DNA of 64,000 nt from an uncultured Collinsella sp. GTDB lineage: Bacteria; Actinomycetota; Coriobacteriia; Coriobacteriales; Coriobacteriaceae. Position 1 is the first letter of the stretch, and the number at the start of each line of letters is the position of its first letter. The stretch lies in the NCBI GenBank assembly GCA_900552685.1, contig USAJ01000007.1, positions 1 to 64,000 of the forward strand. The letters run 5' to 3'. This document shows, in pieces, positions 55,735 to 64,000 of the stretch. Below the pieces are notes generated by a model. That model did no database searches. It was not told the DNA's origin and saw only the letters and a program-made list of their open reading frames with translations. Made by a program: the position numbers and the translations under genes.

Positions 55735-56733
55735 CTAGCGTGCCATCGCGTCGCGGCCGGCCTTGACCCGCTTGCGCTGTTTGGCGCGCTCCTCGCCGGT
55801 TAGGCGCTCAAAGAGATGCCCGATAATCGAGGCAAGCACCTGCTGAAACAGCGTGCCGCACATGACAGGGAACACGACCTCGCCGGGAAAATACTGCGTG
55901 GCGATGACGGCGCCCGAAGAGATGTTACGCATGCCGCAGGTAAAGCACATGGTGGTCGTCTCGCTATACGGCAAATGCAGGGCACGTGCGACCAGGATGC
56001 CGATGATAAAGCCACTGATGGCGAACGAAAGGATAAAGAGGGCGACTTCCAAGCGCTCAACATTCATGTGCAGCACGTACTCGCTCATGGCGGTGGAGTT
56101 GGACGCGATGACACCCATCATCATGAACTTGCAGGCGGGCGAAAGCGCGGGGGAGAGTTTCTCATGACCCCAGCCGCGCGTGAGTTCGTTAATGACGGTA
56201 CCGAGCACGGTGGGTATGGCGATCATGAAGGCCATGTCTTGCATCATGCTCGGCACATCGATCGAGACGGTGGCGCCCAGCAGGAGCTTGAGCGTAAGAG
56301 GAATCGTCACAGGGGAGATGACCGAGGACGTCAGGATGATGGTGAGCGCGAGCGGGCCGTTGCCGCCGAACATGCTGATCCACATAAAGGCAGTGACTGC
56401 CACGGGTACGCTGTACTCGAGCACGATGCCACAGACAAGGTTGGGGTTGGAACCAAAGAACAGCGAGCCCATGGCATACGCCGCGATGGGGATGAGCACA
56501 GCCGAGACAATTAACGCCAAAATCAAATGCAGGGGACGGCGGAACACCTCAGCCACCTGGTGAAAGGTGTTGCTGAGCGCACCCTGAAACGTCATAAAGG
56601 CGAAGAGGACGGGAACGATGGGCTTAAGTACGCCGATCTGCTGGGGAAAGAGCACACCGAGCGTTACGCAAATCGGAACGATGACCTGCATATGCCCCGC
56701 GAGGAACTTTCCCAGTCCAACCCATTGCTTCAT
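55735..56733 (-). CDS. Bile acid:sodium symporter family (BASS) transporter
   Basis: A 332-residue membrane protein with about nine helices. The hallmark SBF segments are VCGIVLEYSVPVAVTAF and CFTCGMRNISSGAVIA. It probably imports an organic acid with sodium; the substrate is unknown. GGGAG lies about 12 bp before the ATG at 56733. It is divergent from the recJ-helicase fusion. Confidence 0.9.
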   Translation of the reverse strand: MKQWVGLGKFLAGHMQVIVPICVTLGVLFPQQIGVLKPIVPVLFAFMTFQGALSNTFHQVAEVFRRPLHLILALIVSAVLIPIAAYAMGSLFFGSNPNLVCGIVLEYSVPVAVTAFMWISMFGGNGPLALTIILTSSVISPVTIPLTLKLLLGATVSIDVPSMMQDMAFMIAIPTVLGTVINELTRGWGHEKLSPALSPACKFMMMGVIASNSTAMSEYVLHMNVERLEVALFILSFAISGFIIGILVARALHLPYSETTTMCFTCGMRNISSGAVIATQYFPGEVVFPVMCGTLFQQVLASIIGHLFERLTGEERAKQRKRVKAGRDAMAR

Positions 56734-56815
56734 ATGTGCTTGTGACTCCCTTTGCTCGTGAATCCGTTTTGAATGGATATGCTAGACGCTCGCATGCGTC
56801 CGTGCGTCAGAAACG

Positions 56816-56902
56816 CTCGAATATTTCGAGGCTATTACCGGTATCGTTTACCGAAACCACGGCGTGCTGCGAGGTTCTGCGTCCGTGCCGCACGGTATAA
56901 TA
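56816..56902 (+). promoter_or_regulatory. Promoter of recJ-helicase with upstream palindrome
   Basis: TATAAT (56897-56902) is a consensus -10 with a weak -35 (GTTCTG, 56874-56879). The palindrome CTCGAA-TAT-TTCGAG (56816-56830) lies about 60 bp farther upstream in this divergent region. It is not a standard LexA box. Confidence 0.5.
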
Positions 56903-57009
56903 AATCCGTTCAACAGATCTGCCTGCCGAAGCGGGCATACACAGAGGACTCATCGCTATGAACCGTGAGAGGTATCGCGGCGACCTGCCCCTATCGGGGG
57001 TGGGCGCCT

Positions 57010-60000
57010 ATGTCATCGCTTAAGACGACGCATCGCTGGGCGGTCGCTCAGCAAAACCCCGAGCTCGAAAAGGAGCTTTCGGCTGGCCTGGGCATACCCG
57101 GGCTGGTGGCGCGCATTATGGTTGCGCACGGCATTACATCCATCGAAGAAGGCCAGCTGTTTTTGACGCCTTCGCTCGATCGCGACTGGGCCGACCCACT
57201 CATTATCCCGGGCATGTCGGTCGTTGCCGACCGCGTCGAGCGTGCTATTCGCAACCACGAGCACATCGCGGTCTTTGGCGATTTTGACGTTGACGGCATT
57301 ACATCGACCTGCCTGTTGACCGAGGCGCTGCGCACGTTTGGCGCCGATGTCACGCCGTTTATTCCGCATCGCTTTGACGAGGGCTACGGTCTTTCGCGCG
57401 CGGCGCTCGACCGCGTTAACGAGCTCGCTCGCCCCCAGCTGATCGTGACCGTCGATAACGGCATTGCCGCCAAGGAAGAGGTTTCCTATCTGGAGAGTCT
57501 GGGGATCGATTTGGTGGTCACGGACCATCACGAGCCCTCCGACCAGGTGCCGCAGGGTGTGCCCCTGACCGACCCCAAGCTCGAGGACGAGGGTCCCTCG
57601 CGCGAGCTTGCCGGTGCCGGTGTGGCACTCAAGCTGGTGCAGGTTCTGGGCGAGCGTCTGGGCAAGCCGTCGTATTGGCGTTCGCTGATCGAGGTTGCGG
57701 CGCTTGGCACCGTGTCCGACATGATGCCGCTGACGCCCGAGAACCGCGCGCTGGTCGCCGAGGGCATCCAGCAGATGCGCGTGACCGCCCGCCCCGGCTA
57801 TATCGCGCTTGCCGCACTTGCCAAGGCCGACCTCTCTAGCATTACGGCCGATGGCCTGTCGTTTTCGCTCATTCCCCGCTTGAACGCCGCGGGCCGCATG
57901 GCCGATCCCAAGCTGGCGCTCGACCTGCTGCTTGCCCGCGATCCTATCGAGGCAAGCGCGCTGGCGGCCGAGCTCGAGGAGATTAACCGTCAGCGTCGCG
58001 AGATCGAGGCGGAGCTCACACGCGATGCCATGGCAAAGGTCGAGGAGACTTATGACGGCGGGCGTGCAATCGTCGTGGGTGGCGAGGGCTGGCACGAGGG
58101 CGTCAAGGGCATCGTGGCGAGCCGCCTGACCAACCGTTATCACGTGCCGGCGCTGCTGTTCTCGATCGAGGACGGCATCGCACGCGGCTCGGGTCGCTCG
58201 GTGGGCAAGGTCAACCTGTTCGACGCCGTAGAACGCTGTTCCGATCTGCTGATTCGTCGCGGCGGGCATGCAGGCGCGGTGGGCGTGACCATCGAGGCGT
58301 CCAAGCTCGACGAGTTCCGTCGTCGCCTTTCCGCCGTGCTGTCCGAGCTTCCCACCGAGGACTTTGAGGACACCGACGAGGTCGCCGCAACCGTCGACCT
58401 TTCCGAGCTGAATATTGAGACCATCGAGCAGATCTCCCGTCTTGAGCCGTTTGGCCAGGGCAATAAGGTGCCGCTTCTGGCTGCCGAGGGCGTGACAATG
58501 TGCGATCGCGCCGTGGTGGGCAAAACCGGCGAGCACATGCGCTTCGTGGCGACCGATGGCGCCGCGAGTGTGCCGGCCATTATGTTCCGCGTGCCGCAGA
58601 TCGATAAGCTCATCAATTGCGATAGCGCCGTCGATTTGGTGTTCGAGGCCGTGGCCGAGCATTGGCAGGGTCGCGTAAAGCCAAAGCTCATGATCAAGGA
58701 CGTCTTGGTCCGCGATACCACGGCGCCCAACGTTGACGACCCGGCATGTGAGCTTCGCCGCGGCGTGGAGCCTGCGGACGCTGGTCTTCGTCTGGAGTCC
58801 CGCAAGCGCCAAACGCTCGCCCAGCTTTCCTATACCGAGCTCACGCGCTCGCTTATTCATAGCTTTATCGGCTCGAACCAGCCGCACCGCGCGCAGGTCG
58901 AGGCGCTCGATGCCCTGGCCGATCACCAAAGTGTTCTGGCCGTTATGGGAACGGGGCGCGGCAAGTCGCTCATCTTCCATGTACATGCCGCGCGTGAGGC
59001 GGTGCTTCGCGGACGTGCGAGCATCTTTGTCTATCCGCTGCGTGCGCTTGTTGCCGACCAGGCCTATCACCTCTCGTCGACGATGGCATCGCTTGGCATT
59101 GGCGTTGGCGTGCTGACCGGCGAGACCGTGGAGGCGGCGCGCGATGACGTGTTTGCCGGCTTGGCTTCGGGCCGTACCGGCATCGTGCTCACGACGCCCG
59201 AGTTCCTGTCCATTCACCGCGACCGCTTTGCGCGTTCGGGGCGCATCGGTTTTGTCGTTATCGATGAGGCGCACCACGCTGGCCTTGCCAAGGGCGGCGA
59301 CCGCAGCGCCTATCTCGACATGCCCGATATCCTCAAAGCCCTGGGCGACCCGGTCGTTATGGCCGCGACGGCCACCGCGACGGCTCCGGTCGTGGCCGAG
59401 CTTGCCCGCATGCTTCCGATCACTCACACGGTGGTCGACGAGACGGTGCGCGAGAACCTGCAGCTCGAGGACGACCGTGATCTTGCAAGTCGCGAGAACC
59501 GTTTGGTGTCGATCGTGGCGACGGGGGAGAAGACCGTCATTTACGTCAATTCGCGCGACCAGTCCGTGGCGCTCGCCAAGACACTACGCAAACGCGTTCC
59601 CGACTGTGCGACCCGTATCGCGTTCTATAACGCTGGCCTTACGCGCACCGACCGCCATCGCGTAGAGGAGGCGTTTCGAGACGGCAGCCTCAGCTGCATC
59701 GTCTCGACATCCGCCTTTGGCGAGGGCGTCAACCTTCCCGATATTCGCCATGTCGTGCTCTATCACATGCCGTTTGGCGGCATTGAGTTTAACCAGATGA
59801 GCGGCCGCGCCGGTCGCGATGGCCAACCCGCCGTGATCCATCTACTCTATTCGTCGCGTGACGCCCGTATTAACGAGCGCCTACTCGACTGCTATGCGCC
59901 CGAGCGCGACGAGCTCGTCACGCTCTATCGCGCGCTGCAGACCATGTGGCGCTCCAACCGCGGCAAGACCGGGGACGATTTCTTTAGCGCGAGCGATATC

Positions 60001-60297
60001 GACATCGCGCAGATGTGCCTTGCCATCGATGCTCGCACGCCGGTCGACGAGCGCTCGGTGGAAAGCGGCTTGGGAATCTTCGAAGAGCTTGGTTTTTGTC
60101 GCGTTTCGGGGTTTGACGACACCCGTCGCATCGCGATGGCCGAAAACCCCGGCCGCGTGCAATTGAGCAGGTCAATTCGCTATTTGGAGGGCTTGCGCTC
60201 GCGCATGGAGTTCTCGGCTTTCCGGAGTTGGGCGCTCGATTCGTGCGCTTCTGATATGCTAGCCAAAGTTAACCGCCCGATCGTACCGCGGGCCTAG
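57010..60297 (+). CDS. recJ: RecJ exonuclease fused to RecQ-like DEAD-box helicase
   Basis: A 1095-residue fusion. The first 600 residues are RecJ, the single-strand 5'-3' DNA exonuclease: DFDVDG (91-96), VDNG (148-151), DHHE (172-175), RLNAAGRM and RGGHAGAVG, then the OB-fold region. The rest is a superfamily 2 helicase with MGTGRGKS (about 646-653), DEAHH (about 751), SAFGEG and QMSGRAGRDG (about 928-937). ATG at 57010 follows GGGGGTGGG. It lacks RQC and HRDC domains at the end. One polypeptide would unwind and degrade DNA ends, a step usually needing separate RecQ and RecJ. Confidence 0.9.
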   Translation: MSSLKTTHRWAVAQQNPELEKELSAGLGIPGLVARIMVAHGITSIEEGQLFLTPSLDRDWADPLIIPGMSVVADRVERAIRNHEHIAVFGDFDVDGITSTCLLTEALRTFGADVTPFIPHRFDEGYGLSRAALDRVNELARPQLIVTVDNGIAAKEEVSYLESLGIDLVVTDHHEPSDQVPQGVPLTDPKLEDEGPSRELAGAGVALKLVQVLGERLGKPSYWRSLIEVAALGTVSDMMPLTPENRALVAEGIQQMRVTARPGYIALAALAKADLSSITADGLSFSLIPRLNAAGRMADPKLALDLLLARDPIEASALAAELEEINRQRREIEAELTRDAMAKVEETYDGGRAIVVGGEGWHEGVKGIVASRLTNRYHVPALLFSIEDGIARGSGRSVGKVNLFDAVERCSDLLIRRGGHAGAVGVTIEASKLDEFRRRLSAVLSELPTEDFEDTDEVAATVDLSELNIETIEQISRLEPFGQGNKVPLLAAEGVTMCDRAVVGKTGEHMRFVATDGAASVPAIMFRVPQIDKLINCDSAVDLVFEAVAEHWQGRVKPKLMIKDVLVRDTTAPNVDDPACELRRGVEPADAGLRLESRKRQTLAQLSYTELTRSLIHSFIGSNQPHRAQVEALDALADHQSVLAVMGTGRGKSLIFHVHAAREAVLRGRASIFVYPLRALVADQAYHLSSTMASLGIGVGVLTGETVEAARDDVFAGLASGRTGIVLTTPEFLSIHRDRFARSGRIGFVVIDEAHHAGLAKGGDRSAYLDMPDILKALGDPVVMAATATATAPVVAELARMLPITHTVVDETVRENLQLEDDRDLASRENRLVSIVATGEKTVIYVNSRDQSVALAKTLRKRVPDCATRIAFYNAGLTRTDRHRVEEAFRDGSLSCIVSTSAFGEGVNLPDIRHVVLYHMPFGGIEFNQMSGRAGRDGQPAVIHLLYSSRDARINERLLDCYAPERDELVTLYRALQTMWRSNRGKTGDDFFSASDIDIAQMCLAIDARTPVDERSVESGLGIFEELGFCRVSGFDDTRRIAMAENPGRVQLSRSIRYLEGLRSRMEFSAFRSWALDSCASDMLAKVNRPIVPRA

Positions 60298-60312
60298 GGG
60301 AAGGGGACCTCG

Positions 60313-62673
60313 ATGGATGCCGCAGCCCGTACCGCCCATGATTCCACCCTCCAGCCGTTTTCGGAGATGGAGCACTATAAGCATGCCGATGAGCTGCCGC
60401 CCGAGATTATGGCGGACAGCTACGACAAGCTGGAGCGCCTGTGCCTCAAATATATGAATGAGGACGACTTCTCCAAGGTGGAGCAAGCCTACTGCTTTGC
60501 CGCCGAGAAACACTGTAACCAAAAGCGCCGCTCGGGTGAGATGTACATTAACCATCCCGTCGAGGTTGCCATCATTTTGGCCGATCTCAAGATGGATTGT
60601 GACGTGGTGTGCGCCGCGCTGTTGCACGATACCGTCGAGGACACCGAGACCTCGCTCACCGATGTTTCCGGCCTGTTTGGCGATACGGTGGCCGAGCTCG
60701 TCGATGGCGTGACCAAGCTCACCAACATCGAAGTCGACAGCATGGACGAGAAGCAGGCGCTCACGCTGCGCAAGATGTTCCTCGCCATGTCCAAGGACAT
60801 TCGCGTCATCATCGTTAAACTTGCCGACCGTCTGCACAACATGCGAACGCTGGCAGCCCTGCGCGAGGATCGTCGCCTGTTTAAGGCTCGCGAGACCATG
60901 GACGTGTACGCGCCCTTGGCTGACCGCCTGGGCATGAGCTCTATTAAGTGGGAGCTCGAGGACCTGTCCTTCTTCTACCTGGAGCCCGATGCCTACCAGC
61001 GCATCGCGCGCATGGTGGCTGAGTCGCGCGAGGTCCGCGAGCGCTACCTTGCCGAGACCATCAAGACACTCACCGACGAACTCAACCGCATTGGCCTGGA
61101 GGACTTCCAGATCAACGGCCGTTCCAAGCACTATTGGTCCATCTACCAAAAGATGAAGCGCAAGGGCAAGGAATTCTCCGAGATCTACGACCTGGTGGCA
61201 CTGCGCGTCATCACGCATTCGGTGCGCGATTGCTACTCCACGCTCGGCGCGGTGCATACGCTGTGGCACCCCATGCCCGGTCGCTTTAAAGACTATATCG
61301 CCATGCCCAAGGTCAATAACTACCAGTCGCTCCACACGACGGTCATCGGCCCTACGGCTCGTCCGCTCGAGATTCAGATTCGAACCTACGAGATGCATGA
61401 GCAGGCCGAGTACGGCATTGCCGCCCACTGGCTATATAAGAAGTCGGGCGGATCGTCTGCTTCCAAGACCAATGACGCTCAACGTTTGGACGACCAGATC
61501 AACTGGCTCAAGCATTCGCTCGATTGGGCGGCTTCCGACGAGATCACCGATGCCAAGGAATACCTGCACTCGCTGAAGGTCGATCTGTTCGATCAGGAGA
61601 TCTTTGTCTTCACGCCCAAAGGCGAGGTCATGGCGCTTCGTGCCGGCTCCACGCCGCTCGACTTTGCCTATGCCGTTCACACCGAGGTGGGAAACCACTG
61701 CGTCGGCGCCAAAATCAACGGTGCGGTGGCTCCGCTCACGCACGAGATTAAGACGGGTGACCGTGTCGAGATCCTGACTAACAAGAGTTCCAAGCCGTCG
61801 CGCGATTGGCTCAAGATCGTTAAGACACCTTCCGCCAAGTCAAAGATCCGCCGCTATTTTGCCGCTGCGACCAAGGACGACGACGCTGCCGCCGGTCGCG
61901 ATATGCTGGCCAAGGACCTGCGTAAGCGTGGCTATGGCATTTCTACGCCGCGTTCGACGCGTGCACTCAACGCCGTGGCGGAGCAGTTTAACTTCAAGCA
62001 GCTCGAGGACCTGTTTGCCGCCGTCGGCGCCGGCAAGGTTGCCCCGCGCGCTGTGGGCAATAAGGTCGAGCAAATCTTGGACCCCAAGCCCGAGGAACAG
62101 CTCACCAAGGCCGAGGCTATCGCCGAGGTCGTGAAGCAGCCTGCTCGCGGCTCCAACCGCAAGCCGCAAAAGCGCGGCAAGAGCGCTAGTAACGGCATTA
62201 TCGTCAAGGGCGAGAGCAACAGCGGCCTGCTGGTCCGTCTGGCTCATTGCTGCAACCCCGTGACGGGCGACGACATCGTCGGCTTCATCACGCGCGGTCG
62301 TGGCGTTTCGGTGCATCGCGCCAACTGCCCCAACGTCAAGGGTCTTATGGAACATCCCGAGCGCATGATCGATGTGGAGTGGGACGGCGCTGCCGACACC
62401 CTCTTCCAGGTCGAGATCGTGGTCGAGTGCCTGGACCGCATGGGCCTGCTCAAGGATGTCACCATTGCCATTGGCGATGCGGGCGGCAATATCCTTTCTG
62501 CCGCCACGTCGACCAACCGCGAGGGTATTGCAACCCTGCGCTTTATGGTCGAGATCTCGGACGCGAGCGGTCTGGATCCGCTGCTGGCTTCCATCAGCAG
62601 TGTCGATTCGGTCTACGACGCTCGCCGTCTTATGCCCGGCGAAGGCGGAGCTCAGCTCAAGCGCCGTGTGTAG
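60313..62673 (+). CDS. relA: Bifunctional (p)ppGpp synthetase/hydrolase RelA/SpoT
   Basis: A 786-residue RSH enzyme of the stringent response. The HD hydrolase is intact (H105-D106 and E109-D110 in LLHDTVEDTE). The synthetase has RFKDYIAMPK near residue 322, the RxKD motif typical of bifunctional Rel enzymes, and NNYQSLHTT. TGS (near 420-480), a histidine/cysteine-rich region and a C-terminal ACT domain follow. The gene starts 15 bp after the recJ fusion and is preceded by GGGGAAGGGG. Confidence 0.96.
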   Translation: MDAAARTAHDSTLQPFSEMEHYKHADELPPEIMADSYDKLERLCLKYMNEDDFSKVEQAYCFAAEKHCNQKRRSGEMYINHPVEVAIILADLKMDCDVVCAALLHDTVEDTETSLTDVSGLFGDTVAELVDGVTKLTNIEVDSMDEKQALTLRKMFLAMSKDIRVIIVKLADRLHNMRTLAALREDRRLFKARETMDVYAPLADRLGMSSIKWELEDLSFFYLEPDAYQRIARMVAESREVRERYLAETIKTLTDELNRIGLEDFQINGRSKHYWSIYQKMKRKGKEFSEIYDLVALRVITHSVRDCYSTLGAVHTLWHPMPGRFKDYIAMPKVNNYQSLHTTVIGPTARPLEIQIRTYEMHEQAEYGIAAHWLYKKSGGSSASKTNDAQRLDDQINWLKHSLDWAASDEITDAKEYLHSLKVDLFDQEIFVFTPKGEVMALRAGSTPLDFAYAVHTEVGNHCVGAKINGAVAPLTHEIKTGDRVEILTNKSSKPSRDWLKIVKTPSAKSKIRRYFAAATKDDDAAAGRDMLAKDLRKRGYGISTPRSTRALNAVAEQFNFKQLEDLFAAVGAGKVAPRAVGNKVEQILDPKPEEQLTKAEAIAEVVKQPARGSNRKPQKRGKSASNGIIVKGESNSGLLVRLAHCCNPVTGDDIVGFITRGRGVSVHRANCPNVKGLMEHPERMIDVEWDGAADTLFQVEIVVECLDRMGLLKDVTIAIGDAGGNILSAATSTNREGIATLRFMVEISDASGLDPLLASISSVDSVYDARRLMPGEGGAQLKRRV

Positions 62674-62705
62674 GTGCGAGAGCCTCTCAGCATCATAGAT
62701 ATTGG

Positions 62706-62746
62706 TTACGTTCGAGGCATCGTTTGGTGCCTCGAACGTATTTTAG
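62706..62746 (+). terminator. Rho-independent terminator of relA
   Basis: ACGTTCGAGGCA pairs perfectly with TGCCTCGAACGT around an 8-nt loop, followed by ATTTTAG. It ends about 16 bp before the next start codon and thus overlaps its leader. Confidence 0.85.
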
Positions 62747-62761
62747 AAGGAGGGTATGCGC

Positions 62762-63445
62762 ATGGGCGATATGACTTTGGACCTGACACCCCGAGGTGCA
62801 GCTTCGATTGAGGCACTCGTCAACGGCCCGATTCAGACCAACAGTTACGTCGTGATTTCGAATGACGAGTGCTTAATCGTCGATCCGGCGTGGGAGGGCG
62901 AGCGTCTTGTGGAGCATATCCGCACCGCGCATCCCGAGGTTCGCGTACTCGGCTCTGTCTGCACGCACGGTCATGCCGACCATGTTGGCGGGGTCGCCGG
63001 GGTTCGAGCTGCCGTTGGCGACAGCGCACTATATGAGTTGTGCGCTAAGGACGTGACGGTGCCTCGCGCAAATATCGAGGAGCAGCGCGCCATGTGGGGT
63101 ATTGAGACGCCCGATCCGGGCGAGCCGACGCGGCTGCTTGCCGAGGGCGATACGATTGAATTGGGCGATATCTGCCTGCAGGTGATCGAGACGCCGGGGC
63201 ATACGCCGGGCGGCATCGTCCTGTTCGCCGCGACCGAGCAGGGGAACATCGCCTTTGTGGGCGACACGCTTTTCCCGGGCAGCCACGGTCGTACCGATCT
63301 TTCCGGCGGTGACGAGGCGGCGATTATGCGCTCGCTCTCCAAACTTGCCAAGACGCTTCCGCCCGATACCGTTTGCTTGACGGGCCATGGCGATTCGACC
63401 ACGATGGCGCGCGAACTTATGCAGAATCCGTTTATGCAGATGTAG
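62762..63445 (+). CDS. Metallo-beta-lactamase-fold hydrolase (glyoxalase II-like)
   Basis: A 227-residue MBL-fold enzyme. The metal motif H69-x-H71-x-D73-H74 (THGHADHVGG) is intact, with ETPGHTPGG and VGDTLFPGS later. YcbL/GloB-like enzymes hydrolyse thioesters such as lactoylglutathione analogues; the substrate is unknown. ATG at 62762 lies 7 bp from AAGGAGGG; ATG at 62756 is too close. Confidence 0.9.
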   Translation: MGDMTLDLTPRGAASIEALVNGPIQTNSYVVISNDECLIVDPAWEGERLVEHIRTAHPEVRVLGSVCTHGHADHVGGVAGVRAAVGDSALYELCAKDVTVPRANIEEQRAMWGIETPDPGEPTRLLAEGDTIELGDICLQVIETPGHTPGGIVLFAATEQGNIAFVGDTLFPGSHGRTDLSGGDEAAIMRSLSKLAKTLPPDTVCLTGHGDSTTMARELMQNPFMQM

Positions 63446-63593
63446 GCTCGAAGCCGTCTTTCGAACCACGAAGACCGCTCAATCGTCAAGCTATTTTCCC
63501 CAGTGGGTCGATTCTGTGGGGCAAACGGTCAAAAATTGTCCAATCGGATGGTATTCGTGAACAAACGAACGTTTATGCTCGGGTATGTCGTGG

Positions 63594-63632
63594 TAAAATC
63601 TCAGGCGTTATCGGAGCAACCTTACAGGAGGT
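63594..63632 (+). promoter_or_regulatory. Promoter and ribosome site of fructose-bisphosphate aldolase
   Basis: TAAAAT (63594-63599) is a good -10 with a TTTATG-type -35 about 16 bp upstream. A strong AGGAGG lies at 63627-63632. The sequence AAACG-AA-CGTTT just upstream is a small palindrome. Confidence 0.45.
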
Positions 63633-63639
63633 TTCTTTT

Positions 63640-64000
63640 ATGCTCGTCAACGCAGCAGACATGCTCAAGAAGGCCGAGGCCGGCAAGTACGCTCTCGGTG
63701 CCTTCAACACCAACAACCTCGAGTGGACCCTGGCTATTCTCCAGGCCGCCGAGGAGGCCAAGTCTCCGCTGATCCTTCAGTGCACCGCTGGTGCCGCTAA
63801 GTGGATGGGCGGTTTCAAGGTCTGCGCCGACATGGTCAAGGCTGCCGTCGAGGCCACGGGCGTTACCGTCCCCGTCGCCCTTCACCTCGATCACGGTTCT
63901 TACGAGGACTGCTTCAAGTGCATCGAGGCCGGCTTCACGTCCATCATGTATGACGGCTCTCACGAGGAGACCTTCCAGCTTAACCTCGACCGCACCAAGG
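63640..64000 (+). CDS. fba: Class II fructose-bisphosphate aldolase (5' part)
   Basis: The first 120 residues of a class II aldolase (glycolysis: fructose 1,6-bisphosphate to glyceraldehyde 3-phosphate and dihydroxyacetone phosphate). NTNNLEW is at 23-29, and HLDHG (82-86) provides zinc and catalytic residues. The gene runs off the window end. Codon use is strongly biased towards C-ending codons, fitting high expression. Confidence 0.95.
   Translation, partial: MLVNAADMLKKAEAGKYALGAFNTNNLEWTLAILQAAEEAKSPLILQCTAGAAKWMGGFKVCADMVKAAVEATGVTVPVALHLDHGSYEDCFKCIEAGFTSIMYDGSHEETFQLNLDRTK

Noticed and set aside
57013..59427. An 804-codon open frame on the minus strand
   Set aside because: It is antisense to the recJ-helicase fusion, which has all catalytic motifs.

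Overview
The window is a contiguous stretch of chromosome from a GC-rich, anaerobic, Gram-positive-like bacterium. The content suggests a Coriobacteriia genome such as Collinsella. That is inferred from gene content (PdxS/PdxT with a MocR regulator, reverse rubrerythrin, ferredoxin-fused EtfA with a lactate-dehydrogenase-like flavoprotein, bacterial Elp3, large PurL) and from strong purine-rich ribosome binding sites; no 16S or other marker is present. I found no rRNA, tRNA, CRISPR array, intact insertion sequence, integrase or phage gene.

Layout. 1-5.0 kb: two long hairpins, pdxST (minus) with a divergent PdxR-type regulator, then a nuclease-like hypothetical gene bracketed by two 119-bp inverted-repeat elements. 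5.0-8.5 kb: reverse rubrerythrin and a divergent alcohol/aldehyde dehydrogenase pair behind two Rex-like operators. 8.45-12 kb: a 27-residue membrane peptide behind a perfect LexA-type box, then HIRAN, small charged, metallophosphoesterase and DUF2130 proteins. 12-21.4 kb: DUF3516 helicase, TrmB, a Trm9-like methyltransferase, a membrane XRE regulator coupled to a DUF4097 protein, Elp3 and a spermidine-synthase-like protein. 21.4-27 kb: a three-gene minus-strand island (TerB-N/TerB-C protein, DUF2791 ATPase, DEVH helicase) with the composition of the Shango anti-phage system and a SOS-like box at its promoter. 27-31.1 kb: DUF554 protein and a five-gene operon of small, secreted or membrane-anchored proteins. 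31.4-35.1 kb: an operon for a probable electron-confurcating lactate dehydrogenase (FAD subunit, EtfB, ferredoxin-EtfA).

35-48.6 kb holds housekeeping and transport genes: HD hydrolase, azlCD, kdgT, a diguanylate cyclase, an EamA exporter, purL, a cation/proton antiporter, an SDR reductase and hom. 48.8-54 kb carries the branched-chain amino acid ABC transporter livJHMGF, preceded by a collapsed fragment of a second livJ. 54-64 kb: cutC, a DUF4931 HIT-like protein, a BASS transporter, a RecJ nuclease fused to a RecQ-like helicase, the bifunctional RelA/SpoT enzyme, a metallo-beta-lactamase-fold hydrolase and the start of class II fructose-bisphosphate aldolase.

The most unusual themes are defence and stress: a Shango-like operon and a toxin-like peptide, both with candidate LexA boxes, the RecJ-helicase fusion, and several families of long intergenic inverted repeats.
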